DNA of 64,000 bases, from contig NZ_SCSK01000070.1 in assembly GCF_004297875.1 (NCBI RefSeq), positions 1-64,000 of the forward strand, read 5' to 3'. This document shows positions 1 to 7,540 of the stretch, piece after piece; the stretch's first letter is position 1; every line of letters begins with the position of its first letter. The DNA is from Pandoraea sp. (lineage in GTDB: Bacteria; Pseudomonadota; Gammaproteobacteria; Burkholderiales; Burkholderiaceae). The notes beneath the pieces were generated by a model, which saw only the letters and a list, made by a program, of their open reading frames with translations, had not been told where the DNA came from and made no database searches. Made by a program: the position numbers and the translations under genes.

Positions 1-92
1 GCCTGCGCATGCACCGCGCGGATCGCGCGGCAAACCGGTAATTCAGCGGGAAATTGCACGCGCAAGTTCCTGAACGTAGCTTCGGTCGTCAT
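1..92 (-). CDS. partial unidentified reading frame downstream of higB
   Basis: A frame opens at ATG 92 on the minus strand, 24 bases after the higB stop, and runs off the window edge after 30 codons (MTTEATFRNLRVQFPAELPV and onward). In HigBA modules the antitoxin higA follows the toxin gene directly. HigA proteins normally begin with a short HPGE-type stretch before a Cro/C1-type helix-turn-helix. Nothing like that is visible in the 30 residues seen. There is no strong Shine-Dalgarno sequence. It may be an unrelated gene, an atypical antitoxin, or chance. Only sequence to the left of the window can decide. Confidence 0.3.
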   Translation of the reverse strand, partial: MTTEATFRNLRVQFPAELPVCRAIRAVHAQ

Positions 93-116
93 GACGGGGC
101 GCTTTTCAACAGCCTG

Positions 117-395
117 CTAGTGATAGTCCTGGTAATCGATCAGCACGGCGTCGGTACCATCAAAGCGAAACGTCATTCGCCAATTGCCGTTAACCGATAC
201 CGAAAAATGTCCTTCCAGGTCACCGTGTAGCGGCTGCAACTTCCAGCCCGGGACGTTCATATCGTCCGGGCCGCTCGCATCATCGAGTTGCCGCAACTGA
301 CGGGCTAGCCGTGGAGCATGGCGCGGTTGGATGCCGGCTTTGCTGCCTTTCTCGAAAAAGTCGCACAGACCCTTGTGCAGAAACGATTTGATCAT
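117..395 (-). CDS. higB: HigB-type RelE/ParE-superfamily toxin
   Basis: This 92-residue protein has the features of HigB ribosome-dependent mRNA interferases: an opening of the type MIKSFLHKGL, a middle part with RHAPRLARQLRQLDDA and DMNVPGWKLQPLHGD, then the conserved GNWRMTFRFDG strand and the C-terminal LIDYQDYH. Length is normal for the family. In known systems the toxin cuts mRNA at the ribosome and is neutralised by a HigA antitoxin encoded just downstream, which also represses the operon. Here the next frame downstream (92 to the window edge) does not look like HigA, so the toxin may be orphaned or inactive. The start at 395 sits five bases after a good -10 element, suggesting a leaderless message. 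The family call is firm; activity is untested. Confidence 0.88.
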   Translation of the reverse strand: MIKSFLHKGLCDFFEKGSKAGIQPRHAPRLARQLRQLDDASGPDDMNVPGWKLQPLHGDLEGHFSVSVNGNWRMTFRFDGTDAVLIDYQDYH

Positions 396-434
396 GGCGC
401 ATTGTATTCTGTAGCGTCACACTGCACAAGTGTG
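396..434 (-). promoter_or_regulatory. higB promoter with inverted repeat
   Basis: On the minus strand, a -35 element TTGTGC (429-424), a 17-base spacer and a -10 element TACAAT (406-401) lie so close to the higB ATG (395) that transcription should start at or within a base or two of it. An inverted repeat CACAC-N7-GTGTG (418-434) covers the -35 element and would suit autoregulation by a toxin-antitoxin complex. This is a reading of consensus elements only. Confidence 0.55.
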
Positions 435-627
435 GCCATGAATCAAACCTGAAAACACCAATGTCAGATTGCGCCAGGTCCGACTGGGGCTGGTGTCGAC
501 GTGCGCCAGGGCTGAATATTGAGTGCCGGCCGTCGTTCGATGGCGGCGGCTGGACACCCGGCAAAGTTCATTGGCGACCGCCTCGTAAAAAGACGATCGG
601 CCCAAATCCGCGCCGCGCAAGCGCGCG

Positions 628-954
628 TCAAATCATCTGCCGCACCGGCGCATACGCCGCGTCGAGCTGCTGCTTGAGCGGCGCCACCAGCGTATGCAAC
701 TGCCGTGCCGTCAGCCGCTGCTGATCGGCCTCGTCAAGCAGTGCCAACAAACCTTCCAACCCTTCGCTGACCACGGCCAATTCATGGCAGGGGGCCTGCA
801 CCGCGTCGTCGACCGTGGCGGCGAGCATTTCGAGTTCGGTGAGGATCGGTTGGGTGCAGGCAAGATCCAGCGTGGGCTGATTGGCGGGTTCGGCGAGCAG
901 GTCGCGTTGGCGGGAGAGGGGGAAGGGGGGGTGGGCAGCAGGATGGCGAGCCAT
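628..954 (-). CDS. DUF1484-like small protein, function unknown
   Basis: The 108-residue protein has a proline-rich start (MARHPAAHPPFPL), then an acidic, mostly helical region. The pattern is an ILTELEMLAATVDDAV helix, a short turn with cysteine and histidine, VSEGLEGLLALLDEADQ, and LTARQLHTLVAPLKQQLDAA. This resembles the short DUF1484 proteins I recall from Ralstonia and Burkholderia, which have no known role. No signal peptide or membrane segment is visible. The ATG at 954 is preceded by TTGGAGATTCC on the minus strand, a good ribosome binding site. It has no obvious operon partner. The family name is from memory of the motif pattern and is moderately secure; that it is a real gene is well supported by start signal and composition. 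Confidence 0.65.
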   Translation of the reverse strand: MARHPAAHPPFPLSRQRDLLAEPANQPTLDLACTQPILTELEMLAATVDDAVQAPCHELAVVSEGLEGLLALLDEADQQRLTARQLHTLVAPLKQQLDAAYAPVRQMI

Positions 955-973
955 GGAATCTCCAATAGTAAAC

Positions 974-990
974 GCCGCCTATCGGGCGGC
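974..990. other. small hairpin upstream of the DUF1484-like gene
   Basis: GCCGCC (974-979), a five-base loop and GGCGGC (985-990) form a perfect six-base-pair stem about 20 bases upstream of the minus-strand start at 954. There is no T tract, so it is not a convincing terminator. It could be an mRNA leader structure. Confidence 0.3.
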
Positions 991-1240
991 ATCGACCGTC
1001 GATGTTCCGGCTCTCAACCCGGGTCGCCGCTGTTTCGGCAACGGGGCGATTTTTGGTGATTTGAACCGAGGTGTCAAGGCACGGGCACGCTGCCGACACC
1101 GTCATGCATCGCCACAATCGACGTGCCGCCCGAGCCCACTCTCGCCCCGCTGACCTGCCCCCGGCAAACAGGGCCATCCGGAGTCTAGCAAAGTTCGGGC
1201 TACCATTTTCCTCCCGTTTTCTCTCCGTGGCTCTCCATTT

Positions 1241-1981
1241 CTAGTGATCTGCATGCCGCTCAATCGTACCTGGGAGCCATGCGCTCGATCGAGCAACCAA
1301 ATGATCAAGCACACGAGACATCAACGTTTGCACGGTGGCGTACCGGCTCTCGTGCACACTCTGAATCTCGCGTTCGGATTGGACGTATTGTCCGTTCGTC
1401 ATTTCAGCCCTGCCGTGATCGAGCATACGGTCGATGCCAGCGCGCGTGACCTCCAGATGGAATTGCAGGCCGATCACATTCGAGCCTATTTGGAATGCCT
1501 GGTTTGCGCACGAGGTGCTACTCGCCAGGTGGACCGCGGTTGCCGGAAGGTCGAAAGTTTCACCGTGCCAGTGAAACACTTCGACCTCGGCAGGAAACCG
1601 AAATGCCGACGTCCCATGTGGTGTGCCCGATATCGTGTGCCATCCGATCTCTTTCTCTTTGGCCGCGTAGACGCGAGCGCCCAGCGCAGTTGCAATGAGC
1701 TGCGCGCCGAGGCATACACCCAGGACGGCAACGCCGCGTTCAATCGCCGTCGCAAGCAATAGCTTTTCGGGCCTGAGCCATGGCAGGGTCACTTCGTCGT
1801 TTACGCTCATCGGGCCACCAAGTGCGATCAAAAGGTCGAGATCAGCCAAATCGCCAATAGCGGGAAGCGCGGGCGATTCGTATAGATGGCTATAGGTGAT
1901 CCGTGCATCCCGCTCGCGCAGCCATGCTTCCATGTTGCCCAATCCTTCGAATGACGCGTGCTGCAAAACATGTACCTTCAT
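1241..1981 (-). CDS. class I glutamine amidotransferase-like protein
   Basis: The 246-residue protein is a stand-alone GATase1 domain of the GMP-synthase-like type. The nucleophile elbow GVCLGAQLIA (about residues 90-100) carries the catalytic Cys. The His/Glu dyad is in QFHLEV (about residue 175). LIALGGPMSV provides the oxyanion region. HWHGETFDLP is typical of this subgroup, which acts on small gamma-glutamyl compounds or donates ammonia. Gene position is informative: it is the third gene of an operon after a VOC protein and a homoserine-dehydrogenase-like protein, starting 3 bases after the latter's stop. Its substrate is unknown. Cleavage of a gamma-glutamyl amide or amidation of a product of the neighbouring dehydrogenase are both possible. 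Start ATG 1981 follows AAGAGATGAGAA. Confidence 0.85.
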   Translation of the reverse strand: MKVHVLQHASFEGLGNMEAWLRERDARITYSHLYESPALPAIGDLADLDLLIALGGPMSVNDEVTLPWLRPEKLLLATAIERGVAVLGVCLGAQLIATALGARVYAAKEKEIGWHTISGTPHGTSAFRFPAEVEVFHWHGETFDLPATAVHLASSTSCANQAFQIGSNVIGLQFHLEVTRAGIDRMLDHGRAEMTNGQYVQSEREIQSVHESRYATVQTLMSRVLDHLVARSSAWLPGTIERHADH

Positions 1982-1984
1982 TTC

Positions 1985-2980
1985 TCATCTCTTCATCAGG
2001 ATGTGTTCGAAATCCTTGAGCGCGGCCGCAGCCGTCGCAAGCGGACTGGTCCGGCACAGGGCAGTGATTTCGCCCATCGCATCGGAATGGACGCTGATCG
2101 CTTTCATCGATTCGCCGACCTGCGCGAACGGATGACTGCTGGGATAGATTCGAAGCGCTACGGCAGCCTTTGGAGATTGCTCGCCCGGAACGATTTCCCC
2201 AATGAGTTTGGGCACCAGGTTCTCAGATTTCCACGCGCGGATATCGTCCTGCGTGACATGGCTTATCCCTTGACGCTCGACATCGTTCAAGCGAATGTTG
2301 GCGCCGAGCGAAGCGTTGGCAATCAATGCGATCTTGCAGGCAGAGTCCCAGCCTTCCATGTCGAAATGCGGATCGGGTTCTGCCATGCCGCGTTGCTGGG
2401 CTTCCGACAGGGCATCCTGCAACTCAATGCCGTCCATCATTCGACTCAGCACATAGTTGGTAGTCGCCGTGAAAATGCCTTCTATTTTCAGGACACGACA
2501 TCCAGCAAGGTTGTGCTCGATCAGGTCGAGCGTCGGCAGTGCCGCGGCGGTTGCGCCGCTAAACTTCAATGCGACGCCGTTTGCAGCGGCAAGCGTGCGC
2601 AGCCCAGCCAAGTCGAAGATCAACGCGCCCTTGGAAACTGCGATCGCATGCATTCCGTGCGACAGTGCGCTACGCAAATACGCATAGGGAGCGCCGCCGG
2701 TTTGGTAGTCGGTCGGTCCAGCGTCGATTAGCACGTCTGCATGAGTCCGTTCGATGAAGTCAGTGCCGGTCATTCCGGCTCGCAGCTCTCGTCGTTCGGA
2801 CCCCAAAGGCCCTTGCAGGCCGTCGGGCTCATACAACCCCGCGCGTGAACCACAGACCGCGGTCAGCCGCACGTCGGCATCGTAGCGCTCGGCGTAATGA
2901 TTTCGTCGCTGCTCAAGCAATCGAGCTATGTTCCGGCCAATTGCACCAAAACCGGAAATGGCGATATTCCAACGTTGCAT
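1985..2980 (-). CDS. homoserine dehydrogenase-like oxidoreductase
   Basis: The 331-residue protein has a Rossmann fold at the N terminus (ISGFGAIGRNIARLL) followed by the homoserine dehydrogenase catalytic domain. Visible signatures are the AVSKGALIF strand near residue 120, FSGATAAALPTLDLI, GIFTATTNYVLSRM and the acidic active-site part EPDPHFDMEGWDSACKIALI. It has no C-terminal ACT regulatory domain and no N-terminal aspartokinase. Its length matches short, single-domain homoserine dehydrogenase paralogues, not the roughly 430-residue biosynthetic enzyme. The classic reaction is NAD(P)-dependent interconversion of aspartate semialdehyde and homoserine. In an operon with a VOC protein (18-base gap) and an amidotransferase, a specialised role on a related hydroxy amino acid is more likely than housekeeping threonine synthesis. 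Confidence 0.8.
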   Translation of the reverse strand: MQRWNIAISGFGAIGRNIARLLEQRRNHYAERYDADVRLTAVCGSRAGLYEPDGLQGPLGSERRELRAGMTGTDFIERTHADVLIDAGPTDYQTGGAPYAYLRSALSHGMHAIAVSKGALIFDLAGLRTLAAANGVALKFSGATAAALPTLDLIEHNLAGCRVLKIEGIFTATTNYVLSRMMDGIELQDALSEAQQRGMAEPDPHFDMEGWDSACKIALIANASLGANIRLNDVERQGISHVTQDDIRAWKSENLVPKLIGEIVPGEQSPKAAVALRIYPSSHPFAQVGESMKAISVHSDAMGEITALCRTSPLATAAAALKDFEHILMKR

Positions 2981-2998
2981 GATTATCTTCTCGTCGCG

Positions 2999-3424
2999 TT
3001 ACTTCGCAAACAGCATATCTAGGTTCGCGAAAGACTTGAATTCGAGTGCGTTGCCGCTCGGATCGAGAAAGAACATCGTGGCCTGTTCGCCCGCTTCGCC
3101 CTTGAAGCGAATGTACGGGTCAATCACAAACTGCGTACCGGCGGCCGTCAACCTGTCAGCAAGTGACGTCCACTGTTGCATCGTCAGAATCGCGCCAAAG
3201 TGACGTACAGGTACACCATGGCCGTCAACGGCATTGGTCGGACTGACGTGTACCTCGCTTGGTGCGAGATGCGCGACGATCTGGTGACCGAAAAGGTTGA
3301 AGTCAATCCAGTCAGGAGCGCTGCGCCCCTCGGAACATCCGAGCAGATCGCCATAGAACGCGCGTGCCTTCTCGAGGCTGTGGACGGGAAAGGCCATATG
3401 GAACGGCAAAAGAGGAGTATTCAT
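2999..3424 (-). CDS. VOC-family (glyoxalase/dioxygenase-fold) protein
   Basis: The 141-residue protein has a vicinal-oxygen-chelate fold: FHMAFPVHSLEKARAFYGDLLGC at the N terminus, and HFGAILTMQQW and ATMFFLDPSGNALEFKSF in the second half. Candidate metal ligands are His 9, His 75 and the Glu in the LEFKS segment, the H/H/E set of metal-dependent VOC enzymes. It is the first gene of a three-gene minus-strand operon, divergent from the LysR gene at 3558 across 133 bases, so it is probably under that regulator. The specific reaction cannot be told from the fold: lyase, isomerase, dioxygenase and binding-protein activities all occur in the family. Confidence 0.82.
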   Translation of the reverse strand: MNTPLLPFHMAFPVHSLEKARAFYGDLLGCSEGRSAPDWIDFNLFGHQIVAHLAPSEVHVSPTNAVDGHGVPVRHFGAILTMQQWTSLADRLTAAGTQFVIDPYIRFKGEAGEQATMFFLDPSGNALEFKSFANLDMLFAK

Positions 3425-3557
3425 TACGATGCCAATTCAGGAGGTTAAGGAAGAGACCGGTTTGGTGAAGATATGGGAAGCATTTTAGGCATGAGATAAT
3501 TCGATGTATAACGATAGATTTCATGCCTCAGACCCACATTTATTGATCAATGGAGTT

Positions 3558-4436
3558 ATGCTCAGAGAGCTCAAGACATTCCTTGCCGTCGTGCGGTACG
3601 GCACTTTTGCCCGCGCCGGCTCGCAGATTGGACTGACGCAGTCGGCCGTCAGTGCGCAGATTCAACGTCTGGAACATGACCTAGGCTTCACTTTGTTCGA
3701 CCGCACCGGCCGCTCTGCCATTCTCAATGCAGCGGGTAAGCGGACTGTCGACGTCGCCAAGGAACTGCTGGCCGTATATACGCGACTCGCCACGCAGGGT
3801 GCTGCGGGCGAGAGCGTTGGCTTGCTGCGTGTCGGGGCAATCGCGTCAGCGCAGCAAGCGTTGCTGGTCGGCGCGATCCAAAAATTTCGGACAGCTTCGC
3901 CGGGCTGGAGAATTTCCGTATCGCCGGGCGTATCGTTGAATCTGCTTGCGCAGGTCGATTCGGGCGAACTTGACCTGGCCGTCATCATCAAGCCGCCGTT
4001 CGCGTTGCCACCCGGGTTGAAATGGCATTCGCTCGTCAAGGAGCCTTTTGTGGTTCTGGTTCCGCGCAGGCTCGCGAAAGAATCGTGGCGAGTGCTGCTC
4101 GCTCGCGAACCGCTTATTCGCTATGACAGAAATTCGTTCGGTGGACGGCTTGTGGACCGTTTCCTCAAACGTCTGCGCATCAATGTGGACGAGGTGGCGG
4201 AGCTCGACGAATTGCAAGGTATCGTGGGACTCGTGAAAGCGGGAACGGGCATCGCGATCGTGCCGCAAGCAGCGACGTTGCATATACCGCCAGGCGTACA
4301 AACGCTTTTACTAGGCGACGACACCTTTTACCGTGACGTCGGAATCGTTGCCAGGACGACAGGTGACCAGCAACGTGCTTCGAGCGAGTTCGCAGGCTGC
4401 TTGGTCGAGACGGTGACTCGAAGTGAGCTCAAGTGA
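3558..4436 (+). CDS. LysR-family transcriptional regulator
   Basis: The protein has 292 residues from ATG 3558. The winged helix-turn-helix is at the N terminus (MLRELKTFLAVVRYGTFARA, then LTQSAVSAQIQRLEHDLG and LFDRTGR), followed by a type 2 periplasmic-binding-like effector domain (LLRVGAIASAQQALL and LDLAVIIKPPF). An upstream in-frame ATG at 3504 would add 18 residues not usual for the family; 3558 is preferred because MLRELKTF is the standard LysR opening and GGAG precedes it closely. It faces the VOC / homoserine-dehydrogenase-like / amidotransferase operon and probably controls it. The inducer is not known. Confidence 0.9.
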   Translation: MLRELKTFLAVVRYGTFARAGSQIGLTQSAVSAQIQRLEHDLGFTLFDRTGRSAILNAAGKRTVDVAKELLAVYTRLATQGAAGESVGLLRVGAIASAQQALLVGAIQKFRTASPGWRISVSPGVSLNLLAQVDSGELDLAVIIKPPFALPPGLKWHSLVKEPFVVLVPRRLAKESWRVLLAREPLIRYDRNSFGGRLVDRFLKRLRINVDEVAELDELQGIVGLVKAGTGIAIVPQAATLHIPPGVQTLLLGDDTFYRDVGIVARTTGDQQRASSEFAGCLVETVTRSELK

Positions 4437-4773
4437 TCAAACGCGAACAGCGGCGCCATACCCTATATGGTTGCTTGAGTCGTAAATCGGTCGCTGGAAG
4501 TAGCGCAAGCTAAATCTCCCTTTGATTGAAATAAGAAAGCGATCCGTGGGGTTTGAGGTAGACGACGCCCGCGAAATAGCGGCACGAACCGAGGTATGAG
4601 CGCATGGACGGCCGGGGCGCGGTCATTTGCCGGCCCAGAGCAGATGTTTGCCGGGTGCGTCGCTAAGACATTCAGACGTGACCAGGTGCCTGCGCACGGA
4701 GACTCGCGAGAGCCGGACGCTCATCTAAGGATGATCGGTGCCAATTTCGTCCGATCGAGGACATTAAGCGGGA
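4437..4773. other. gene-free stretch between convergent genes
   Basis: These 337 bases lie between the stops of the LysR gene (plus strand) and the TetR gene (minus strand). I see no convincing reading frame, no recognisable protein remnant and no hairpin followed by a T tract. The local base composition is less GC-rich than the flanking genes. Confidence 0.6.
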
Positions 4774-5355
4774 TCACCCCTTAGAGGCAGCCCGCCCTTG
4801 GAGAGTAACATCCGCCAGTGCCTTGAATATAGCCGGTGTATGTTCTAGGCGGGCGATCGTCCGCGCGCCTTCGAGGGCGGCTACCAATGCGGCAGCGGTA
4901 GAGGACGCGCGCGCGGGAGCAAAGCCACACCCCCTGAAATGCTCCGCAATAACCTCGGTCGACTCAACAAATCCGCGCGCTACCCGTTTGGTCAGCTCAG
5001 CGTCCAGCGCGGGAAGCTCATTCGCCAAATTTTGCATTAGACATCCATACTGGAAGTCAGAGGCGACCATTTCGTTCGCGAATGTGCTGAAAATCTGCTG
5101 AACGAAATTCAAAGCATCACCCGCCGTATTCGCCGAGATGCTCCGCAATACAGCAATACGATTCGCAATGTAATTATCGATTGCTTCTTCTGCGAGTTGT
5201 GCCTTGCCGCGCGGAAAGTGAAAGTAGAACGATCCCTTAGGCGCGCCGCTTTCTTCAAGGATTTGGGTCAATCCGGTCGCAGTGTAGCCTTGGATGCGAA
5301 ACAGTCGTTCGGCGGTGGCAATGGCGCGAGCGCGGGCGTCGGTCTTACGTGGCAT
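4774..5355 (-). CDS. TetR-family repressor
   Basis: The 193-residue protein opens with the TetR DNA-binding region: RARAIATAERLFRIQGYTATGLTQILEESGAPKGSFYFHFP, with the characteristic GSFYFHF helix at about residues 41-47. The C-terminal ligand domain (YGCLMQNLANELPALDAEL, then ALVAALEGARTIARLE) is of the LmrA/YxaF type. The gene diverges from the epoxide-hydrolase-like gene. Two overlapping palindromes, 31 to 69 bases upstream of its start, lie on the divergent promoter. Repression of both genes until a hydrophobic ligand binds is the natural reading. The ligand is unknown; the hydrolase's substrate or a related toxic compound is a reasonable guess. Confidence 0.92.
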   Translation of the reverse strand: MPRKTDARARAIATAERLFRIQGYTATGLTQILEESGAPKGSFYFHFPRGKAQLAEEAIDNYIANRIAVLRSISANTAGDALNFVQQIFSTFANEMVASDFQYGCLMQNLANELPALDAELTKRVARGFVESTEVIAEHFRGCGFAPARASSTAAALVAALEGARTIARLEHTPAIFKALADVTLQGRAASKG

Positions 5356-5378
5356 GCAGCAAATTTAACACGTTTCGC

Positions 5379-5424
5379 TTGACGTTACTATGGCGATCGG
5401 CATACTATGTCGATCGCCATAGTA
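5379..5424 (+). promoter_or_regulatory. tetR-hydrolase divergent promoter with tandem operator
   Basis: TACTATGGCGATCG (5386-5399) is perfectly inverted as CGATCGCCATAGTA (5411-5424). A third half-site, TACTATGTCGATCG (5403-5416), is a one-mismatch direct repeat of the first, 17 bases on. The region therefore reads as two overlapping 22-base imperfect palindromes, each centred on CGATCG (5386-5407 and 5403-5424). A plus-strand promoter TTGACG (5379-5384), 18-base spacer, TACTAT (5403-5408) is embedded in them. Binding by the neighbouring TetR protein would block it. The repeats are seen directly; the binding protein is inferred. Confidence 0.75.
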
Positions 5425-5671
5425 TGAGCTCGGCGATGCCCATCTATCAAATCTTAAGCCCAGGCGGTTTGTTCAGTGGCGCGCCTCCTACTCGGATTGT
5501 GGTTGGAATAGCTAGTGACGAAGTACGTGGGTTTCGTCGTTCACTCTGTGCCGAGCCTCTCCGTTTTGAGGCCGATGGTCCTCGATTGCTCGGCCGCCGA
5601 GTGAATTGCTGGTCGCGTGCATCGTCGCTGAAGGCGCATAGGACCCTTGCACGCAGACGGTGCGTTGCGTC
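5425..5671. other. untranslated leader of the hydrolase transcript
   Basis: Between the tandem operator and the Tat-like frame there are about 250 bases with no credible gene on either strand. I see no riboswitch-like structure or terminator that I can name. The only open frames are short and lack ribosome binding sites. Confidence 0.45.
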
Positions 5672-5809
5672 ATGAATCATTCATTTGGTCTCAGGCCATC
5701 GGCGTCCCGACGAGCCATCTTGGCAGTGGGCGCGGCCGGCCTGATTGCGGCTTTGCTTCGATCCGCCCGCGCAAACCCTATAAGGAAGGAACTGATTTGG
5801 ACACATTAA
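5672..5809 (+). CDS. 45-codon frame encoding a Tat-like signal peptide
   Basis: Starting at ATG 5672, a 45-residue frame reads as a twin-arginine-type export signal: SASRRAILAVGAAGLIAALL followed by RSARA, a good signal peptidase site. It ends at TAA 5807-5809, overlapping the start of the hydrolase frame but in a different phase. Either a single-base insertion or deletion has disconnected a Tat signal from an originally exported hydrolase, or this is a separate upstream frame translationally coupled to the hydrolase. Its ribosome binding site is weak. A sequencing error at one base would give the same picture. Confidence 0.45.
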   Translation: MNHSFGLRPSASRRAILAVGAAGLIAALLRSARANPIRKELIWTH

Positions 5810-6981
5810 CCTATGGCGAGGGAACGCTTCCCAAGGGGCTTCGCTCGCGCATGATTCATCGGGTCAACGGCCTCGATGTGCATATTCTCGAGGCCGGGTA
5901 CGAAAGTCAGGGCCGGCCGCTCGCGCTGCTGTTGCACGGCTTCCCGGACTTGGCGTACGGCTGGCGCCACCTGATGCCTATCCTGGCCGACGCTGGGTAC
6001 CATGTCGTGGCCCCCGACCAGCGGGGGTTTGGCCGCACCACCGGTTGGGTGAACGACTATGACGCTCAGCTAGCGCCCTTCAGCCTCCTGAATATGACGC
6101 GGGACGCACTCGGTCTGGTCTCTGCGTTGGGATATCGGCGTACGGCAATGGTCGTCGGGCACGACCTCGGCTCGCCTGTTGCAGCCTACTGTGCGCTAGC
6201 CAGACCTGACGTCTTTCCCTCAGTGGTTTTGATGAGCGCGCCGTTCCCAGGTCCACCAGCTCTCCCCTTCAACACCGCGCAAAGCGATGTATCGCCAGTT
6301 AAACCGAACGCGGGCAATCAAAATTTAGCGGCCGCGCTGGCGGCGCTCAGCCCGCCTAGAGAGCACTACCAGCAATACTTGAGCACACGGAAGGCAAACC
6401 AGGACATGTGGCACCCCCCTCAAGGCTTGCACGGGTTCCTTCGAGCATTTTTCTATGTCAAGAGCGCAGACTGGCCGTGGAACAGGCCGCATCCGTTAAA
6501 CGCGCCAACTGCAACAGAACTTGCACAAATGCCCACCTATTACGTCATGGATCTCGGCAAGACGATGCCCGAGACCGTCGCCCCATTTCAACCTTCCGCC
6601 GCCGAGATCCTGGCCAGCAAATGGCTCACCGAGCCGGAACTTGAGGTGTATGTGGAAGAGTATGGCCGCACTGGGTTTCAAGGCGCTCTGCAGGCTTATC
6701 GCGTGTTTTCCGATCCCGACTTAAACGCTGAGTTGCACCTATATTCGGGCAAGACGATCGATGTCCCGTCGCTCTTCATCGGTGGGAAAAGCGATTGGGG
6801 CACCTATGCAGCGCCGGGCGCGCTTGACCTTATGAGCACGAGGGCGGCGACGAGAATGCATGGCGTCGAGCTGATTGACGGCGCCGGTCACTGGATCCAA
6901 CAGGAGCAGCCGATTCGGCTCAGCGAGCTCCTGCTCACTTTCATCAAGGAGGTTGGCGGGGTGGATCACGCCAGTTGTTAG
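5797..6981 (+). CDS. alpha/beta hydrolase, epoxide hydrolase-like
   Basis: The 394-residue frame has epoxide hydrolase hallmarks: the oxyanion motif LLHGFPDLAYGW, DQRGFGRT, the nucleophile elbow VVGHDLGSP with Asp as nucleophile, a lid region with TGFQGALQAYR matching the conserved lid tyrosine motif, and the late His in GAGHWIQQEQP. These enzymes open epoxides with water through an aspartyl ester. I chose TTG 5797 because AAGGAAGGA lies six bases upstream. The frame stays open to 5647, but that upstream part is low-quality sequence. The out-of-phase frame at 5672-5809 encodes a Tat-like signal, so the ancestral protein may have been exported. The gene lies downstream of a TetR-type operator and a roughly 380-base leader. 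Substrate is unknown. Confidence 0.82.
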   Translation: MDTLTYGEGTLPKGLRSRMIHRVNGLDVHILEAGYESQGRPLALLLHGFPDLAYGWRHLMPILADAGYHVVAPDQRGFGRTTGWVNDYDAQLAPFSLLNMTRDALGLVSALGYRRTAMVVGHDLGSPVAAYCALARPDVFPSVVLMSAPFPGPPALPFNTAQSDVSPVKPNAGNQNLAAALAALSPPREHYQQYLSTRKANQDMWHPPQGLHGFLRAFFYVKSADWPWNRPHPLNAPTATELAQMPTYYVMDLGKTMPETVAPFQPSAAEILASKWLTEPELEVYVEEYGRTGFQGALQAYRVFSDPDLNAELHLYSGKTIDVPSLFIGGKSDWGTYAAPGALDLMSTRAATRMHGVELIDGAGHWIQQEQPIRLSELLLTFIKEVGGVDHASC

Positions 6982-7261
6982 GTCGGGGACCGCACGCTCC
7001 GCGACTTCAGCTGCGTTCCGATCACCATGAGTCTGGCTAGATCCACTCGACGACCGAAAGACGTTCCGCATCGGACACTTATTTCGTGTCGCTTCCGGTG
7101 ATTGCTTCGGGTTTGCGTCGTGCAAAGGCGGTGCTTTCCAGAGGGCGCAAGGCCCCGCACGGCAACCGTCCCAGTCGGAAACAGCCAGCGCAGCAACAGT
7201 GGGCAGCGCAGCGGTGAAAATCTTCGGTGATGCGTATCACGAATTGGTGACAGCGCAAGTG

Positions 7262-7520
7262 CGCCGGCCGTAACGTGAGTGAACACCGTGCGGTGCGGTG
7301 CGCAGTTCGGGCGACACTTCGACCAGCGCGCCGGTTTCGAGGTGCTGCGCGAGCGTAGCCGTCGCCGCGGGCAGCGTGCATTGCACCATCTGGCGGTCAC
7401 AGGTTCATAGTTCGTTGATCTTGCGTGCCGCAGCGCGCCAGATAGCTCGTGCCGGCCGCGTTGATCATGCGCGATTCGCCCAGCGGCCAGGCAATCAACG
7501 TTTCATCGATGCCCAGCCCC
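7262..7520 (-). pseudogene. remnant of a LysR-type regulator effector domain
   Basis: Two blocks of LysR effector-domain sequence survive on the minus strand. From 7512 downwards one frame reads ETLIAWPLGESRM then AAGTSYLARCGTQ, matching the usual SLIARPLGESR...SPAYLARHGTP segment. It ends in a TGA near 7402. From about 7390 another block reads TLPAATATLAQHLETGALVE, then VSPELRTAPHGVHSRYGRR, matching the near-terminal AxHLAxGALVEVLPE...VHxLYP segment. The DNA-binding part, the middle and the true C terminus are gone. The flanking 6982-7261 holds nothing I recognise. It probably once regulated a neighbour such as the aldehyde dehydrogenase. Confidence 0.6.
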
Positions 7521-7540
7521 GGGCAATCAAGCAACCGAAT

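Noticed and set aside
1..92. Assigning the frame after higB as higA
   Set aside because: The visible 30 residues do not match the start of HigA, and the rest lies outside the window.
5349..5675. A 108-codon plus-strand frame over the TetR operator
   Set aside because: It begins inside the TetR start region, crosses the operator and promoter, and has no family features or ribosome binding site.
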